Of a stretch of DNA of 64,000 nucleotides, positions 37,205 through 46,809 are shown one piece after another. Each line of letters opens with the position of its first letter. Position 1 is the first letter of the stretch. The stretch spans positions 62,001-126,000 of the forward strand of contig NZ_MCAS01000008.1 of NCBI RefSeq assembly GCF_003610895.1. Reading direction: 5' to 3'. The notes under the pieces are model-generated. The model had not been told where the DNA came from. It was given only the letters and a program-made list of their open reading frames with translations, and made no database searches. The position numbers and the translations under genes are program-made. Source of the stretch: Paraburkholderia fungorum. Lineage in GTDB: Bacteria > Pseudomonadota > Gammaproteobacteria > Burkholderiales > Burkholderiaceae.

Positions 37205-38146
37205 CTAACCAACCTCGTCGCCATAATCGACCGCCAAACTCCAGGCCGGATCATCGTGCCGCGCCCAGTAGGCTTCGAACAGTGCGCGCGTGACGGGGCC
37301 AGGCGTGCCGTCGCCAATCATCGTGTCATTGAGCCGCGCCACCGGCATGATGCCTCCTGCAGTCGACGTGATGAATACCTCGTCTGCATTGCGCAACTGG
37401 CTCTCGCTGATCTTGCCCGTGTGTGCGCGCAACCCTGCCGCATCCGCGAGATCGAACACCGTCTGGCGCGTGATGCCGTGCAGAACACCATGGTCTGGCG
37501 TGTGCAGCGCCCCGTCACACACAATGAAGACATTGAATCCAGGCCCCTCGGCGACACTCCCGTCCGTACACTTGACGATCACGTTTTCCGCACCGGCGTC
37601 GTATCCCTTGAACAACGCGGTCACGAGATCGAGCCAATGGTAATTCTTGATCTGCGGATCGACCGACTCGGGCGGAATTCGGCGCACGTCGTCGATCAGA
37701 TGCAGATGCAGTCCTTCTTTCAGTTGGCGTGCATTGGCAACCGATCCGAACGGCACCGCAAACGCGACAAACTGGTTGATCGCGTCTCTTGGGTCACGGC
37801 TGAAGGTCGGCGATATTCCGCGCGTGCAAAGCATTTCGACGTAAGCGTCACGCAAGCCGGAACGCTTCACGCATTCGACGAGGATATGACTCAACTCATC
37901 GTCGCTGAACGGCACGTTCAGCCGCAGCCTCGCCAGTGACCGGCGAAACCGCGCGATATGCAAGTCGAGACGGAAAAACTTTCCTTTCCAGACATGCACC
38001 GTGTCGTACGTCGCGTCCGAGTGAAGAATCCCCCAGTCGAGTACGGAGATGCGCGCTTCCGAAATCGGCATGAACTGACCCGCCATATACGCGACACCGG
38101 TGGGATAAGTCAGGCCGTCGAGGCGGCCAATGTCTTGCACAGGCAT
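37205..38146 (-). CDS. Class IV aminotransferase (D-amino-acid/branched-chain transaminase-like)
   Basis: 313 residues of a fold type IV PLP enzyme. The Schiff-base lysine is K167 (DPQIKNYHW), the PLP-contacting glutamate E200 lies in VAEGPGFNVF, and the phosphate cup is near 'STAGGIMPV'. The order fits D-alanine aminotransferases and related enzymes more than IlvE. The ATG at 38146 lacks a good ribosome site but is 10 bases after the deformylase stop, so it may be read by coupling. It is the third gene of the binding-protein/deformylase operon. Confidence 0.85.
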   Translation of the reverse strand: MPVQDIGRLDGLTYPTGVAYMAGQFMPISEARISVLDWGILHSDATYDTVHVWKGKFFRLDLHIARFRRSLARLRLNVPFSDDELSHILVECVKRSGLRDAYVEMLCTRGISPTFSRDPRDAINQFVAFAVPFGSVANARQLKEGLHLHLIDDVRRIPPESVDPQIKNYHWLDLVTALFKGYDAGAENVIVKCTDGSVAEGPGFNVFIVCDGALHTPDHGVLHGITRQTVFDLADAAGLRAHTGKISESQLRNADEVFITSTAGGIMPVARLNDTMIGDGTPGPVTRALFEAYWARHDDPAWSLAVDYGDEVG

Positions 38147-38156
38147 AGGGAGGCTC

Positions 38157-38702
38157 TCAGAGTGTGTGAGGAAAGTAGTCAACGAGCCGGGCGAACGTAA
38201 CGATATCCGCTTCGAAGACACTACGGTGTACATACGGATTCGCCCCGATCGCACGGTCGAAAGACAGTTTGCCGTCGAGGTGATCGATCTCGTGCTGTAT
38301 CAGCTCGGACAGGTCGCGAGGCAGTGAATTCTTAACGTGAACGCAGCCGTCGAACGCCGTGTATTGGATCGATACGGACACGTGGCGCTCGACCATCACG
38401 AGCATCTCGGGGAAACACATGCAATCGTCCCAGAGTGTCATGCGTTCTTCACTGCGCCAGACGATCTCGGGGTTCACGATCACCTCCGGCCAGCCGGGAA
38501 GCGCGAGGCCGATCATCCGTTTTCCAATACCGATCTGCGGCGCCGCGATCGCGCGCCCGAAGCCATGCTCCTCGCGAAATACCCGGAGCGCTTCGGTCAG
38601 CGCGCGCGCCTCTTCCAGCACGACAGGATCGCGAACGTCGTCGACCGGATTCGCGATCTCGCGCAGTGAAGCCGTGCCGACCGCGAGAATACGTGAGCTC
38701 AT
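38157..38702 (-). CDS. Atypical peptide deformylase
   Basis: 181 residues. Motif I is FGRAIAAPQIG (usual GxGxAAPQ), motif III QHEIDH with H137, E138 and H141, so the metal site can form with C94. Motif II is W-D-D-C94-M-C96-F-P-E instead of E-G-C-L-S-x-P: the metal Cys is kept, the Gly before it is Asp and the Ser after it is Cys. The ATG overlaps the stop of the binding-protein gene (ATGA at 38699-38702). Its place between an amino-acid binding protein and an aminotransferase, away from fmt, argues for deformylating small N-formyl compounds, not ribosomal peptides (inference). Confidence 0.85.
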   Translation of the reverse strand: MSSRILAVGTASLREIANPVDDVRDPVVLEEARALTEALRVFREEHGFGRAIAAPQIGIGKRMIGLALPGWPEVIVNPEIVWRSEERMTLWDDCMCFPEMLVMVERHVSVSIQYTAFDGCVHVKNSLPRDLSELIQHEIDHLDGKLSFDRAIGANPYVHRSVFEADIVTFARLVDYFPHTL

Positions 38703-39829
38703 TTCACCACCTCTGCCAGCGCCATCTTGTTGCCTCCCTTGAACGTGGAAATCGTTGCTGCCGGATTCTTCAGATCGCCGTTCGCATCGAATGCGATCTT
38801 GCCTGTTACGCCCTCAAAGCTCACCGCATGAAGCGCCTCGACAATCTTCGCCGGGTCGCTCGACTGCGCGAGCATGACGGCATGGTAAATCGCCATCATC
38901 GCGTCGTAGGCATACGGGGCGTAGAGTTGCACCGGCTCGCCGTACTTCGCCTTGAAACGCGCCGCGAAGGCCGGCCCGCCTGGCATTGTGGCAAGGCTGC
39001 GTCCGCCATCGGCACAGTAGAGATTACCGTCGAGCGCATCGCCGGCAAGCGTCTGGATTTCCTCGGTACACAAGCCGTCACCGCCCATCAACGGCGCGTC
39101 GATCTGATACTTCTTCATTTGCTTGAGCATCGGGCCACCTTGGGTGTCCATGCCGCCGAAGAATATCGCATCGGGACGCTTGCCCTTGATCAGCGTAAGC
39201 GAAGAACCGAAGTCGAACGCCTTGTCGGTCGTGTATTCGCGCGCGGCAACAGTGACGCCGGCCTTGCCGACGTCGTCGACAAATACGTCGGCGATCCCCT
39301 GCCCGTATGCAGTGCGGTCGTCAATCACACCCACGCGGTGTACATGCAGATGTTCGACGGCATATCGCGAAACGACCTCACCGAGGAAGCTATCGTTGGC
39401 GAGCATCCGGAAGGTGGTTCGATAGCCGAGGTGAGTAAATTGCGGATTGGTCGCTGAGGGCGTCAGTTCTGCCATATTCGCCGACGCGTAAAGCCGGGCG
39501 ACGGCAATCGAGGTGCCCGAGTTCTGATGACCGATCACGGCACTCACGTGCTGGTCGACGAAACGTTGAGCGACGGTCGTTGCCGTCCTGGGATCGGCTG
39601 CATCATCCTGCGCATTGAGCGTGAATGTGACCGGCTTGCCCGCGATCGTAGGATGTTGTGCGTTGATTTCCTCAATGGCCAGGCGAATGCCCCGTTCGCT
39701 ATCCTTGCCGTAATGGGCCTGGCCACCCGTGAGGGCGCCTGCAAAGCCGACCACAATCGTGTCGTCGGCATACGTCGACGCGGCGAACGCGGACAGTGTC
39801 GCGATCAATAAAAGATGCCTGGTTCGCAT
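38699..39829 (-). CDS. Branched-chain amino-acid-type ABC substrate-binding protein
   Basis: 376 residues with a signal peptide (MRTRHLLLIATLSAFAASTYAD). The mature part is a LivJ/LivK-type bilobal protein: 'IVVGFAGALTGGQAHYGKD', 'AVIGHQNSGTSIA' with the Ser/Thr residues that bind the amino-acid carboxylate, and 'VGVIDDRTAYGQG'. The ATG at 39829 follows GGAGAAGAG. It leads a three-gene operon with the deformylase and aminotransferase but has no LivHMGF partners here. An Lrp-type regulator is divergent. Confidence 0.9.
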   Translation of the reverse strand: MRTRHLLLIATLSAFAASTYADDTIVVGFAGALTGGQAHYGKDSERGIRLAIEEINAQHPTIAGKPVTFTLNAQDDAADPRTATTVAQRFVDQHVSAVIGHQNSGTSIAVARLYASANMAELTPSATNPQFTHLGYRTTFRMLANDSFLGEVVSRYAVEHLHVHRVGVIDDRTAYGQGIADVFVDDVGKAGVTVAAREYTTDKAFDFGSSLTLIKGKRPDAIFFGGMDTQGGPMLKQMKKYQIDAPLMGGDGLCTEEIQTLAGDALDGNLYCADGGRSLATMPGGPAFAARFKAKYGEPVQLYAPYAYDAMMAIYHAVMLAQSSDPAKIVEALHAVSFEGVTGKIAFDANGDLKNPAATISTFKGGNKMALAEVVK

Positions 39830-39955
39830 GCTCTTCTCCGTATTTGTCAACCGTTGATTGATGCTACGATTCTATGGAGACGCGGCGAAATCCAAAAAAG
39901 TGCTAAAGCCGTCAAGCGTCGGTGAATTTCTTTTTTTTGCTTTTAGAGAAATCCA

Positions 39956-40435
39956 ATGACCATGCAAGTCAGCTCGCTGGACAATTTCGATTTGCGGATC
40001 CTGGCGATCCTCCAGCGCGACAATCAGATCAGCAATCAGTCGCTGGCTGCGGAGATCGGCCTGAGCCCACCTGCGTGCATGCGGCGGGTCAAGCGGCTAC
40101 GGGACGAAAAATACATTCTGAAGGACGTGTCAGTGGTCGATCCGAACAAGGTCGGCTTGCCGCTGATGATGCTGGTCATGGTTCAGGTCGAACGGGAGCG
40201 GGTCGACCTGCTCGATGAATTCAAGCGCTTCCTCAATTCGCTGCCTGAAGTCATGCAGTGCTACGTCGTGACGGGCCGGGCGGATTTTGTCATCATGATC
40301 TCGATGCGCGACGTCGACCACTATGAAGAATTCTCGACGCGGGTGTTCAGACAGAATCCGAACATCCGCCACTTCGAAACGATGGTCGTGATGTCGAAGG
40401 TCAAGGTGGGGCTATCGCTGCCGCTCGACATCTGA
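39956..40435 (+). CDS. Lrp/AsnC family transcriptional regulator
   Basis: 159 residues. N-terminal helix-turn-helix about 12-60 (DLRILAILQRDNQISNQSLA, then a recognition helix LSPPACMRRVKRL) and a C-terminal RAM domain with 'MQCYVVTGRADFVIMI', the amino-acid sensing region. It is divergent from the binding-protein/deformylase/aminotransferase operon by 126 bases and is the likely regulator of it in response to an amino acid. ATGs at 39956 and 39962 are possible. Confidence 0.9.
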   Translation: MTMQVSSLDNFDLRILAILQRDNQISNQSLAAEIGLSPPACMRRVKRLRDEKYILKDVSVVDPNKVGLPLMMLVMVQVERERVDLLDEFKRFLNSLPEVMQCYVVTGRADFVIMISMRDVDHYEEFSTRVFRQNPNIRHFETMVVMSKVKVGLSLPLDI

Positions 40436-40475
40436 CAGCGGCGAGAGCCTTTCCTCCCCTTCCCCTGACACCTCC

Positions 40476-41489
40476 CTAGCGCACCACGAATCCCGCGCCG
40501 ACCTCATCGTTTCGATCGAGCATCCAGCGTGCCGTACCCAGAATGCTGGCCGTCCCCTTCACGGTCGGACGCACGGCGCGCGTGCCGTTCAGATCGACCT
40601 CGCCGAGCAGGCAGCCTTCGAAAGTGCCGCTGCCAAGCAAGCCCTCGGAGAGGATCGGCTGATTCAGTTTGAGTTTGCCGCGTGCCTCGAACATCGCCAT
40701 CATCGCACTGGTGCCGGTGCCGCCCGGCGAACGGTCCAGCTGGCCCGCGCTGAACACGTGGACGTTCTTGTAGAAAGCGCCTTCGATCGTCGGCGAGTGC
40801 CAGAACGTGATGAAATTCAGATTGTTGATGTGCGCTTCAGTCGGATGCTGGATGCGCATCTGCTCCTTGATCTGATCACGCACGAGCAGGCCGAGGCGCG
40901 ACAGTTCGCTGCCGTTCTCGGGCGAGATTCGCAACGCGCAGCCCGACAGATCGACAATGCCGAAATAGTTGCCACCCCAGACGAGATCGGCCTTCAGATC
41001 GCCATAGCCCGGCAGATGCACGGGAATGTCCTGCGCGGCGACATAGGCCGGCACGTTCTCGAAGCGCGTCCACAGCACCTCGTCGCCCTCTGACGCCACT
41101 TCGGCGACCACCAGCCCCGCCGTCGTTTCGAAACGAATCCGCGTGATGCCATTGTCGCCGCGCGGCACGAGACCCAACGCCACCATCGTCATGGCAACCG
41201 CGATTGTGCCGTGACCGCACATATGTGAGTACTCGGTGCCGTCGATATAAATCAGACCCGCGTCGAATTCCTTGCTCGACGGCGGCGTCAGGAATACGCC
41301 GAACATATCCTTATGTCCGCGCGGCTCGCGCATCAGCGCCTTGCGCAACCAGTCATAGTTCGTCTCAAGAAAGGCGCGCTTTTCCAGGATCGTCGATCCC
41401 GGCGGATAGGGAATGCCGCTGTGCACGATGCAAAGGGGCTCCCCTTCGGTGTGGGTATAGATGACATCGAACGCGTCCTGCTTACGCAT
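40476..41489 (-). CDS. Proline racemase family protein with Cys/Gly catalytic pair
   Basis: 337 residues, full length for the family. The first catalytic cysteine is present, C91 in SHMCGHGT. At the second site, where racemases and 4-hydroxyproline epimerases have SPCGTGTS and 3-hydroxyproline dehydratases have Thr, it reads S254-P-G256-G-T-G-T. A two-base racemase mechanism is therefore not possible with these residues. The substrate-phosphate-like loop GGTGTS itself is intact. It follows the second polyamine-type ABC operon on the same strand by 33 bases, so its substrate is probably imported by that system. Confidence 0.85.
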   Translation of the reverse strand: MRKQDAFDVIYTHTEGEPLCIVHSGIPYPPGSTILEKRAFLETNYDWLRKALMREPRGHKDMFGVFLTPPSSKEFDAGLIYIDGTEYSHMCGHGTIAVAMTMVALGLVPRGDNGITRIRFETTAGLVVAEVASEGDEVLWTRFENVPAYVAAQDIPVHLPGYGDLKADLVWGGNYFGIVDLSGCALRISPENGSELSRLGLLVRDQIKEQMRIQHPTEAHINNLNFITFWHSPTIEGAFYKNVHVFSAGQLDRSPGGTGTSAMMAMFEARGKLKLNQPILSEGLLGSGTFEGCLLGEVDLNGTRAVRPTVKGTASILGTARWMLDRNDEVGAGFVVR

Positions 41490-41522
41490 GGTTGAAGCTC
41501 CTCGTTGAAAAGTGAGTGAGGG

Positions 41523-42311
41523 TTAGCTGCGGTCGGACAGCATGTCCAGGCCGATCGTCAAATCGAGAATCGTGATCACCACGATCGCCACCACGATGGT
41601 CGCGCCCGATACGGCCGCGATCGTCGGGTCGATCGTGTACTGCACGTAGTTGAAAAGCTTGACCGGTATCGTGTTGAGGTCGGCCGTCGTGTTGAAAATC
41701 GACAGCTCGACGTTGATCCACGACGAGATGAACGCGAAGATCGATCCCGTCACGATGCCCGAACGGATTCGCGGCAACACGACGAGAAAGAACGTGGTCC
41801 ACGGATTGGCGCCGAGGTCATACGACGCCTCCTCGAGCGCGCGCTGCTCGGGGGTCATCATCGACATCACCGAGCGCAGCACGAACGGCGAGACGATCAC
41901 CGTATGGCCGATCAGGAGCGAGGCAAAACTGCGCGTGAGTCCGAAGTAACCGCCGAACTGCAGCAAGGCCGCGCCGAGCACGATGTGCGGTAGCACGAGC
42001 GGCGCCATCAGCGCGACCGTCAGCGCGCGCTTGCCCGGAAACGGGTAACGCGCGAAGGCCAGTGCCGCGGGCACGGTAAGAACCAGCGCCGCGGCCGTGG
42101 CCGCCAGCGCCAGCAAGGTACTCGTCGAGAACGCCGCGACGTAGCTCGGGTCGGACAGCATCACCTGATACCAGTGCAAGGTGAGGCCGCGCGGCGGAAA
42201 CGCGAGGAATTGCGACGCCGTCACGGAGCTGCCGAGAATGACCACAAGCGGGAGCACCAGATAGGCGAGCACGACCCAGGAGACAACGCGAATCGACATT
42301 CGGGCGATCAT
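41523..42311 (-). CDS. ABC transporter permease, PotC-like (second system)
   Basis: 262 residues with about six membrane helices and an EAA loop 'LEEASYDLGANPWTTFFLVVLP'. It is the PotC-type partner of the permease upstream, whose stop it overlaps as ATGA (42308-42311). The C-terminus ends in a long hydrophobic helix. It should form the inner-membrane pore of an importer for a cationic or amino-acid-like compound. Confidence 0.9.
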   Translation of the reverse strand: MIARMSIRVVSWVVLAYLVLPLVVILGSSVTASQFLAFPPRGLTLHWYQVMLSDPSYVAAFSTSTLLALAATAAALVLTVPAALAFARYPFPGKRALTVALMAPLVLPHIVLGAALLQFGGYFGLTRSFASLLIGHTVIVSPFVLRSVMSMMTPEQRALEEASYDLGANPWTTFFLVVLPRIRSGIVTGSIFAFISSWINVELSIFNTTADLNTIPVKLFNYVQYTIDPTIAAVSGATIVVAIVVITILDLTIGLDMLSDRS

Positions 42312-43150
42312 CGTGCCCTCCCGCGAATCTCACCAACCCGGCCTGCGAGAGCGACCATGACGAGCGTAAAGACGAGCAGCACGATACTGAGCGCGCCGCC
42401 GTAATTGAAATCGAACGTCGCGCTGTACTGCTGGAAGATCAACATCGACAGGACGGTAACGCGGCCGCCCGACAACAACGCCGGCGTCACATAGGCGCTG
42501 ACCGCGAGCGTGAAAACCATGATCGCCCCGGCCACCACACCGGGTAAGGTCAGCGGCCACGTGACATAGCGGAAGGTCTCGAGCGGACTCGCGCCGAGAT
42601 CCGCGGACGCCTGCTCGACAGCGGGATCGACTTGTGCAAGCGCATTGCCGACCGCCAGCACGACAAACGGCAGCAGCACATAGACCATGCCGATCAGAAT
42701 GCCCAGTTCGGTGCCGAGGAAGCGCACCGGACGCTCGATCGCGCCGGTGGCAAGGAGCGTCTGATTGACGAGCCCGTTGCGGCCCAGCAGCACCATCCAG
42801 CCGAATGAGCGGACGATATTGCTCGTCAGCATCGGCACCACGAGCAGGATCACGCAGATCCGCCGCCACGGGCCCCAGCGAACCACCCGCACGAGATACC
42901 AGGCGAGCGGATAGCCGAGCAGCAGGCACGCCAGCGTGCTCAGGCAGGCAAGACGGAAGGTGACGAGAATGACGCCCCAGTGATACTGGTCGGCCAGCAC
43001 GCGCACGTAGTTGACGAGCGATACGCCGTGCGTTTGCGGACTGGTGAAGCTGGCCAGCAGCACCACGGCAAGCGGCGCGAGAAAGAACGCCGTGAAAAAC
43101 ACCATCGGCGCAGCCATCATGACCAACGGCGTGACGACGGGGCGATTCAT
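42308..43150 (-). CDS. ABC transporter permease, PotB-like (second system)
   Basis: 280 residues, six predicted helices, EAA loop '[21 protein letters not shown]'. The ATG at 43150 overlaps the ATPase stop as ATGA, and the frame further upstream to 43336 is only the shadow of the ATPase gene. Forms the channel with the PotC-like subunit. Confidence 0.9.
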   Translation of the reverse strand: MNRPVVTPLVMMAAPMVFFTAFFLAPLAVVLLASFTSPQTHGVSLVNYVRVLADQYHWGVILVTFRLACLSTLACLLLGYPLAWYLVRVVRWGPWRRICVILLVVPMLTSNIVRSFGWMVLLGRNGLVNQTLLATGAIERPVRFLGTELGILIGMVYVLLPFVVLAVGNALAQVDPAVEQASADLGASPLETFRYVTWPLTLPGVVAGAIMVFTLAVSAYVTPALLSGGRVTVLSMLIFQQYSATFDFNYGGALSIVLLVFTLVMVALAGRVGEIRGRAR

Positions 43151-44229
43151 GCCGGCTCCCCAATCAGATGCAGGTCGGACGGATCGAAACCGAAACGCAC
43201 CGGGCCTCCCGTTCGCGTTGCAGCGGCCGGCAGCCCCATCACGCGGGCCACGACACGCTGGCCGTCGACATTGGCGTGAAGCATCGTGTGACTGCCGACA
43301 CTCACCACGTCGACCAGCACGCCCGAGACGCAGCACAGTGACGCATCGTCGTGGCCCGCGTTGTCGAGCACACGCAGTTGCTCCGGCCGCAGGACCGCAA
43401 CGCCCTTCGACGGCGCACCGGCGCGCGCGAGACGGGCGGGCGCGCCCGGCAATGCCAGCGAAATCGCACCACTGGCCGCGGTAAAGTCGATCAGGTTGGC
43501 CTCACCGATGAACTCGGTGACAAAGCGCGTGGCAGGCGCGCGATAGATGTCCGTGCCGGTGCCGACCTGTTCGATCCGCCCCGCGTTCATCACGACGATC
43601 CGGTCGGCCATCGTCATCGCCTCCTCCTGATCGTGCGTGACGAACACAAACGCAATGCCGAGCTTTGCCTGCAGATGCTTGAGTTCGAGCTGCATGCGTT
43701 TGCGCAACTTCATGTCGAGTGCGGACAACGGCTCATCGAGCAGCAGCAGCTTCGGCTGGTTGACCACCGCGCGCGCCAGCGCCACACGCTGCTGCTGGCC
43801 GCCCGACATCTCACGCGGATAGCGCTCGGCAAGCGACGCCAGACCGACCAGTTCAAGCGCCGCTCTGGCGCGTTCGCTCGCCTCACGACGCGACGCGCCC
43901 TGCCGTCGTGGACCGTAGGCCACGTTCTCGAGCACGGTCATATGCGGGAACAGCGCGTAGTTCTGGAACACCGTGTTCAGCGGACGCCGGTACGGCGGCA
44001 AACCGGTGACATCTTCGCCATCGATCACGATACGGCCGCTGTCGGGCGTCAGAAAGCCGGCGATCGAACGCAGCAGCGTGGTCTTGCCGCAGCCGCTCGG
44101 TCCGAGCAGCGCGATGAATTCTCCCTGGCGGATGTCCAGGTGAATCCGCTCGAGCGCGGTGTATCCGCCAAAGCGCTTGCACACGGCATCGAGAGTCAAA
44201 AGGGCTGGCATCGCTTGCACCTGGTTCAT
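43147..44229 (-). CDS. ABC transporter ATP-binding protein, PotA-like (second system)
   Basis: 360 residues. Walker A GPSGCGKT at 43-50, signature MSGGQ at 141-145, Walker B LLLLDEP at 161-167, H-loop H199, and a C-terminal TOBE-like regulatory domain (VLRPEQL). The ATG at 44229 overlaps the binding-protein stop; M at position 7 is an alternative. All four genes of this importer are joined by 4-base overlaps, so they are made in step. Confidence 0.92.
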   Translation of the reverse strand: MNQVQAMPALLTLDAVCKRFGGYTALERIHLDIRQGEFIALLGPSGCGKTTLLRSIAGFLTPDSGRIVIDGEDVTGLPPYRRPLNTVFQNYALFPHMTVLENVAYGPRRQGASRREASERARAALELVGLASLAERYPREMSGGQQQRVALARAVVNQPKLLLLDEPLSALDMKLRKRMQLELKHLQAKLGIAFVFVTHDQEEAMTMADRIVVMNAGRIEQVGTGTDIYRAPATRFVTEFIGEANLIDFTAASGAISLALPGAPARLARAGAPSKGVAVLRPEQLRVLDNAGHDDASLCCVSGVLVDVVSVGSHTMLHANVDGQRVVARVMGLPAAATRTGGPVRFGFDPSDLHLIGEPA

Positions 44230-45275
44230 TGCTTGGTGGCTACCTGACGGTTCCACGCAGCCGTGATCTCGCCACGGCGCGCGTTGAGCACGCTCCAGTC
44301 GAACAGCTTCAGGCTGTCGACTGAACCGTTGGCGCCCCAGGGCAGCTTGCGCGCCACGTCGGGGGGAAGCTTGACGCCTGCCACGGCCGGCCCGAGATAC
44401 AGCTTCGTCGCCAAGCACGTCGCCGCCTCCGGCGTCAGGGCGGCGTTGATGAATTTCTCCGCCGCCGCCTTGTTGCGCGAGCCCTTCACGAGATGCAGGC
44501 GGGCGTCGGTCGCCCATGCCCCTTCCTTCGGCACGACAAAGCCGATCGGCGCGCCCTTGTCGATCAGGTCCCACGCGCCGACGTTGAAGAACGCGCCAAT
44601 CGTCGCTTCGCCGCTCTGAAAGGCGTTCGTCGCGGCCCCCGAGCTGTCGTAGAAGAGCGCGGTATCGAGGGCTGCGAGCTTCGCGTAGACGGGATCGAGA
44701 TGAGCCGGGTCGACGCCCCACACCTGAGCGAGGAACACCACAAACGGGATGCCGGCGGAGTTGGCCGGCGACGGCACCGTTACCGCGCCCGCATAGGCCG
44801 GATTCCAGAGGTCCTTCCAGCTCGTCGGCGGTTTGACCGATCGGATGTTGTAGGCCAATCCCAGCGAGTAGTAGCCGGAGCCGACCGCGTAGGTCGTATT
44901 GCCGTCGCGATAGACGGCCTTGGCGATCACCTGCCTGAGATTCGGAATTGCCGCGCTGTCGAGGTTGTCGAGCACACCTGCCTGATAGGCCAGTTCGCTG
45001 ATGCCGCCATCCATCCACGCGACGTCGATGGTGGGTGCCGCTTTCTGCTGCTGCAACTTGGCGAGCGTCGTGGTCGAGGTGCCGAGTTCCGGCGTCACGG
45101 TAATCCCGGTTGCCTTCGTGAAAGGCTCGGCCACGCAACTACGAAAAGCGTCGCCCCAGTTGCCGCCGTACATGGCGACCGTCAGCCGTGGCGCCTGCGC
45201 GGCGGCGCTTAGTGAAACCATCGTGCAGGCGAGCGCAATGGCCGCCTTGATCGTGTTGCGCGTTCCGTGTCCCAT
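44226..45275 (-). CDS. ABC transporter substrate-binding protein (PotD/PotF-like, second system)
   Basis: 349 residues with a signal peptide ([20 protein letters not shown], cleavage near SAAAQA). The mature start [14 protein letters not shown] and the 'IDVAWMDGG' block are typical of the polyamine/iron-type binding-protein superfamily. The ATG at 45275 follows GGGGA; the upstream frame to 45308 is not needed. It is the first gene of the operon that ends with the proline-racemase-family gene and is divergent from the GlxA-type regulator. Confidence 0.9.
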   Translation of the reverse strand: MGHGTRNTIKAAIALACTMVSLSAAAQAPRLTVAMYGGNWGDAFRSCVAEPFTKATGITVTPELGTSTTTLAKLQQQKAAPTIDVAWMDGGISELAYQAGVLDNLDSAAIPNLRQVIAKAVYRDGNTTYAVGSGYYSLGLAYNIRSVKPPTSWKDLWNPAYAGAVTVPSPANSAGIPFVVFLAQVWGVDPAHLDPVYAKLAALDTALFYDSSGAATNAFQSGEATIGAFFNVGAWDLIDKGAPIGFVVPKEGAWATDARLHLVKGSRNKAAAEKFINAALTPEAATCLATKLYLGPAVAGVKLPPDVARKLPWGANGSVDSLKLFDWSVLNARRGEITAAWNRQVATKQ

Positions 45276-45376
45276 GTCGTCCCCAGGTTTGGCTTGTCGT
45301 GACCACACCTGTATCTTGCGCGCCGCATGGCACCGCCAGCTTGCAAGTCACGGCCAATTAATTGAATAATTGCGTC

Positions 45377-46432
45377 ATGCCGAATCCGCCCGACGCCGAC
45401 GCTGAAACCCCCGCCACGCCTGCCGCTGAGGCCACAAAGGAAACGGGTAAACCCGAGCTTTCGATCGGTTTCATTCTGCTGCACCAATTCACGCTGGCCG
45501 CGTTCGCGGGGCTGGTCGACGTACTGCGTCTGGCTGCGGACCATGGCGGACGTAGCCGGCAGATTCATGCGCGCTGGCGTGTCATGAGCATGGACGGTTT
45601 GCCGCGCACCTCGAGCGCGGGCGTGACGCTCGCGGTCGGCGGCGGATTGCCGGACGACCCGGCGGAGTTCGACTACATCGCCGTCTGCGGTGGCAACGAC
45701 TACCCCAATACCTATTTGCCGCCGCTGCTGGCCGACTGGTTGCGGCGGGCGAGCGCAAGCCGCGTGCGCATGCTGGGCATCTGCACCGGCACATTCGCGC
45801 TCGCGCAAGCGGGACTGATTGGGTCGCGTGTTGTCTGCGTACACTGGAATGTGCTCGACGCGTTTCGCGCCCGCTTTCCGCAGGCACCCGCCGTCGTCGA
45901 TCACCTGTTCGTGGATGAAGGAGACCTGATCACCTGCGCGGGTTCGACCGCAGCCATCGATCTCGGTCTATACCTTGTTGCCCGTCATTGCGGCCGGGAC
46001 AAGGCGCAGCAGGTTGTGCGCCACATGATGCTGCAAGGCATGCGTCCCGCGAAATTGCCGCAGGCGCACTTCTACGCCGACCTCACGCATATCGGCGATA
46101 TCCGCGTGCGTCAGGCGGCCCATTTCATTGAGCAGCGCATCGACAATCCACCAACACTCGACGTCATCGCGCGTTATGTGGGTGTCGGCAGGCGGCAACT
46201 CGAACGTGCGTTTCATGACGCGCTCGGCCTCTCGCCAATGGCATTTCTGCGCTCGCTGCGGCTCGAATACGGCAGTTGGCTGTTGCTCAATAATCCGCGC
46301 AGCATCACTCAGATCGCGCTCGATTGCGGCTTCTCCGACGGCGCGCATTTCTCGCGGGATTTCCGCGCGCACTTCGGCGTCTCGCCGCGCGAGTTTCAAC
46401 GGAAGTCGGCAGAGGAGTTGAAGCCGTCGTAG
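45377..46432 (+). CDS. GlxA family AraC-type transcriptional regulator (DJ-1/PfpI + HTH)
   Basis: 351 residues. The N-terminal 200 form a DJ-1/PfpI-like amidotransferase domain with the nucleophile-elbow region LGICTGTFALAQAGL; the last 100 are AraC double helix-turn-helix (PMAFLRSLRLEYGSWLL, then CGFSDGAHFSRDFRAHFG). Relatives such as GbdR, CdhR and ArgR control use of betaine, carnitine and amino acids. It is divergent from the second ABC operon by about 100 bases and most likely activates it. A TTG at 45362 is in frame; neither start has a clear ribosome site. Confidence 0.9.
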   Translation: MPNPPDADAETPATPAAEATKETGKPELSIGFILLHQFTLAAFAGLVDVLRLAADHGGRSRQIHARWRVMSMDGLPRTSSAGVTLAVGGGLPDDPAEFDYIAVCGGNDYPNTYLPPLLADWLRRASASRVRMLGICTGTFALAQAGLIGSRVVCVHWNVLDAFRARFPQAPAVVDHLFVDEGDLITCAGSTAAIDLGLYLVARHCGRDKAQQVVRHMMLQGMRPAKLPQAHFYADLTHIGDIRVRQAAHFIEQRIDNPPTLDVIARYVGVGRRQLERAFHDALGLSPMAFLRSLRLEYGSWLLLNNPRSITQIALDCGFSDGAHFSRDFRAHFGVSPREFQRKSAEELKPS

Positions 46433-46583
46433 CCGGGTTGCGCCGGGTGAATACGGAAAAGGCACTTCCTCAGCCAACCGGGCCGATCCGGCGGGCCGCC
46501 CAGAAAAAGTGCATTCTGTTCGCCCCGCCGCGCCCAGCATCACGATCACCGCAACCGCGCGGGCAGTGAACCGCCGAAGACCC

Positions 46584-46763
46584 TCACAGCGTTCCGGGCG
46601 GCTCCGTGGGCACACCCGACGCGTCGGCTTGTGCGTCCTCATCCTCGATCTCGGCGCGCGCCTGTTCCCAGTACTCCTCAGGTGTCCCCCTGGGTTCGGT
46701 CGCCTTCTCCCACAAATGGTAGGCCCGGGTCCTGATGCGTTCTTCCACCGTCGTGGTTTCCAT
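46584..46763 (-). CDS. DUF2934 domain protein
   Basis: 59 residues. The pattern 'EERIRTRAYHLWEKATEPRGTPEEYWEQARAEI' is the DUF2934 signature, a short helical domain of unknown function common in soil bacteria, often with stress genes. The second ATG (46763) is chosen because AAGGAG stands 7 bases before it; the ATG at 46769 is too close to that site. A terminator hairpin lies just upstream at 46786-46809. Confidence 0.8.
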   Translation of the reverse strand: METTTVEERIRTRAYHLWEKATEPRGTPEEYWEQARAEIEDEDAQADASGVPTEPPGTL

Positions 46764-46785
46764 GTTCATGCTCCTTGTGAGACCA

Positions 46786-46809
46786 GCAAAAAAGCCCGCT
46801 CCCGGGCTT
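46786..46809 (-). terminator. Intrinsic terminator in the leader of the DUF2934 gene
   Basis: On the minus strand AAGCCCG, a 4-base loop and CGGGCTT are followed by a run of T's: a textbook intrinsic terminator. It ends about 25 bases before the DUF2934 start codon, so it would stop a minus-strand transcript that begins between here and 47017. Confidence 0.7.

Noticed and set aside
38435..39457. 340-codon plus-strand frame opposite the deformylase and binding-protein genes
   Set aside because: Antisense shadow rich in Arg and His; the minus-strand genes overlap by ATGA and have clear families.
44230..45138. Upstream continuation of the second PotA-like frame (663 residues)
   Set aside because: It is the shadow of the binding-protein gene at 44226-45275, which has a signal peptide and normal family sequence.
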